Assembly: GCA_031266495.1 (NCBI GenBank)
Contig: JAISAX010000028.1
Location: forward strand, 1 to 5,167
Direction of reading: 5' to 3'
DNA length: 5,167 nucleotides
From: Opitutaceae bacterium
Lineage (GTDB): Bacteria > Verrucomicrobiota > Verrucomicrobiae > Opitutales > Opitutaceae
Shown one piece after another: positions 4,383 to 5,167 of this stretch; within the stretch, counting starts at the first letter, position 1; each line of letters starts with the position of its first letter. Under the pieces are notes generated by a model, which searched no databases, had not been told where the DNA came from, and saw only the letters and a program-made list of their open reading frames with translations. The translations under genes were made by a program, and so were the position numbers.

Positions 4383-5114
4383 TCAGTCGGTCACGAGGAC
4401 CCGGGCCTGGAGGGCGAGGCGGTTGCCGTAACCGTCAACGACCGGGGATATCCGGATGAGGAAGCGGTCTCCTCCGGCGGCGGTGAGCGGGATCTCGTGG
4501 GTGGCCGGAGCGGGAGAGTTGGCGGCGTTGGGGATTTTTATACGATGGATTTCCTTGCCGGTTGCGGCGGCGGTGGCGGCGCTGGAGGCGGCGGCGCTGG
4601 CGTATGCGACGGATGGATACTGGAGAATGACGAGCGTCATGCCCGCGCCGCCTTTGACGTCGGTGCCGAGGTTTTGGAGGGTAAGGACGAGGGTGGGGGT
4701 GCCTGTGACGGGACTCGTCCACTGGATGCAGGCGGTGCCTTTTTGTTCGTTCTGGTCGGAGTTTTTTTGTGGTGAGACAAGGATGACAGGACGGTTTCCG
4801 GCGTCGAGCCGCCGGGCAAAGCCGGGTTGGTTGTAGATGCTGTTTCCGTAGCTCCAGATGGCGACGTCAGGATTGCCTCCGACTTTTTGTTCGAAGCGGT
4901 CGAGAGGCGTGAGTCCGGAAAGGGGCGTATCCGGAGCGCCACGCAGGAGGAGCCAGCTTCCGAGGGGTTGGCTCCGGGTGGGGAGAGCGGTCTCCCATTC
5001 TTTGTGGAGGTCGGCAATGACGCGGGTTTCGGCGGCAGTGGCGGTGGCAATGGCAATGGTCAGTGGTGCCGTTGCCACGAGGGCGAGTGTTGCGATGAGG
5101 ATGGCCGGTTTCAT
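4383..5114 (-). CDS. Small secreted protein of unknown function, possible beta-sandwich
   Basis: The 243-residue frame starts at ATG 5114-5112 and ends with TGA at 4385-4383. Residues 1-28 are a clear signal peptide (Lys2, long hydrophobic core, cleavage near Ala27/Ala28). The mature protein begins ETRVIADLHKEW. It then alternates predicted strands: GSWLLLRG (52-59), PDVAIWSYGNS (82-92), RPVILVSP (108-115), TLVLTLQNL (141-149), MTLVILQYP (159-167), DRFLIRISPVVDGYGNRLAL (216-235). The WSYG segment and the closing GD-x-F pattern resemble exported verrucomicrobial jelly-roll proteins that bind or sit beside carbohydrate enzymes, but I cannot name a family. An Ala/Ser/Thr-rich insert (171-186) is low-complexity and comes from GCG/GCC repeats. 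It has no membrane anchor or PEP-CTERM tail. It is the first gene of the visible minus-strand row, 75 bases before the pseudopilin. The start is set by the signal peptide; there is no Shine-Dalgarno. Confidence 0.8.
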   Translation of the reverse strand: MKPAILIATLALVATAPLTIAIATATAAETRVIADLHKEWETALPTRSQPLGSWLLLRGAPDTPLSGLTPLDRFEQKVGGNPDVAIWSYGNSIYNQPGFARRLDAGNRPVILVSPQKNSDQNEQKGTACIQWTSPVTGTPTLVLTLQNLGTDVKGGAGMTLVILQYPSVAYASAAASSAATAAATGKEIHRIKIPNAANSPAPATHEIPLTAAGGDRFLIRISPVVDGYGNRLALQARVLVTD

Positions 5115-5150
5115 GAGGCGCGAGTGCAGGCGGGATGTTTGTTCCGGAGA

Positions 5151-5167
5151 GGGGGGGGGGGGGGGGG
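5151..5167. repeat. Run of at least 17 G at the right window edge
   Basis: All bases from 5151 to the end are G, beginning 36 bases upstream of the ATG of the small secreted protein. The true length is unknown because the window ends inside it. It may be a contig end caused by an unresolvable homopolymer, or a poly-G sequencing artefact. If real, it mirrors the G11 run upstream of the next gene. Confidence 0.6.

Noticed and set aside
3537..4775. Plus-strand open frame of 412 codons
   Set aside because: It covers the pseudopilin and part of the small secreted protein in antisense, has runs of glycine from the G-rich tracts and no recognisable domain.
1..5167. CRISPR arrays, tRNA, rRNA, transposase genes
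   Set aside because: No regularly spaced repeats with unique spacers, no cloverleaf with TTCGAAT-like arm, no rRNA signature and no transposase-like protein were seen on either strand.

Overview
The window reads as a piece of a high-GC verrucomicrobial genome, most likely from Opitutaceae or a close relative. The reasons are: a pseudopilin with the DGH tail typical of the Planctomycetes-Verrucomicrobia-Lentisphaerae group, a FGE/SUMF1-like domain protein of the kind that often carries PEP-CTERM tails in these bacteria, short palindromic repeats built around a CACGGGC stem, GC-rich genes with long antisense shadow frames, and four start codons without a Shine-Dalgarno. The lineage call is inference from style, not from a database match.

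All four supported genes lie on the minus strand, so they read right to left. From the right edge: (1) 5114-4383, a small secreted protein of unknown function; (2) 4307-3600, a type II secretion/type IV pilin-like pseudopilin; (3) 3445-1001, a large secreted protein that looks like a TIM-barrel glycoside-hydrolase relative of no family I can name; (4) 491-1, the N-terminal part of a secreted FGE-sulfatase (SUMF1-like) domain protein that runs off the left edge. Genes 1 to 3 have gaps of 75 and 154 bases and may be co-transcribed. Gene 4 is separated by 509 bases and probably has its own promoter. Every product has an export signal, so the cassette works at or outside the inner membrane. The layout (exported jelly-roll-like protein, pseudopilin, putative hydrolase) fits a locus for attacking or displaying extracellular polysaccharide.

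The non-coding DNA is unusually structured. The 509-base gap holds three related palindromic repeats with compensatory base changes near the 3' end of the hydrolase gene, an inverted repeat, a tandem 10-bp direct repeat where a -35 box would sit, and a leader with three hairpins, two of which compete for shared segments. It ends in a 32-base G/T-only tract (C/A on the coding strand) just before the start codon. Simple-sequence tracts recur at the 5' ends of the other genes: a G11 run upstream of the pseudopilin, a run of at least 17 G upstream of the first secreted protein and at the very window edge, and a C9 run inside the hydrolase reading frame. No tRNA, rRNA, CRISPR array, transposase or known riboswitch class was recognised.
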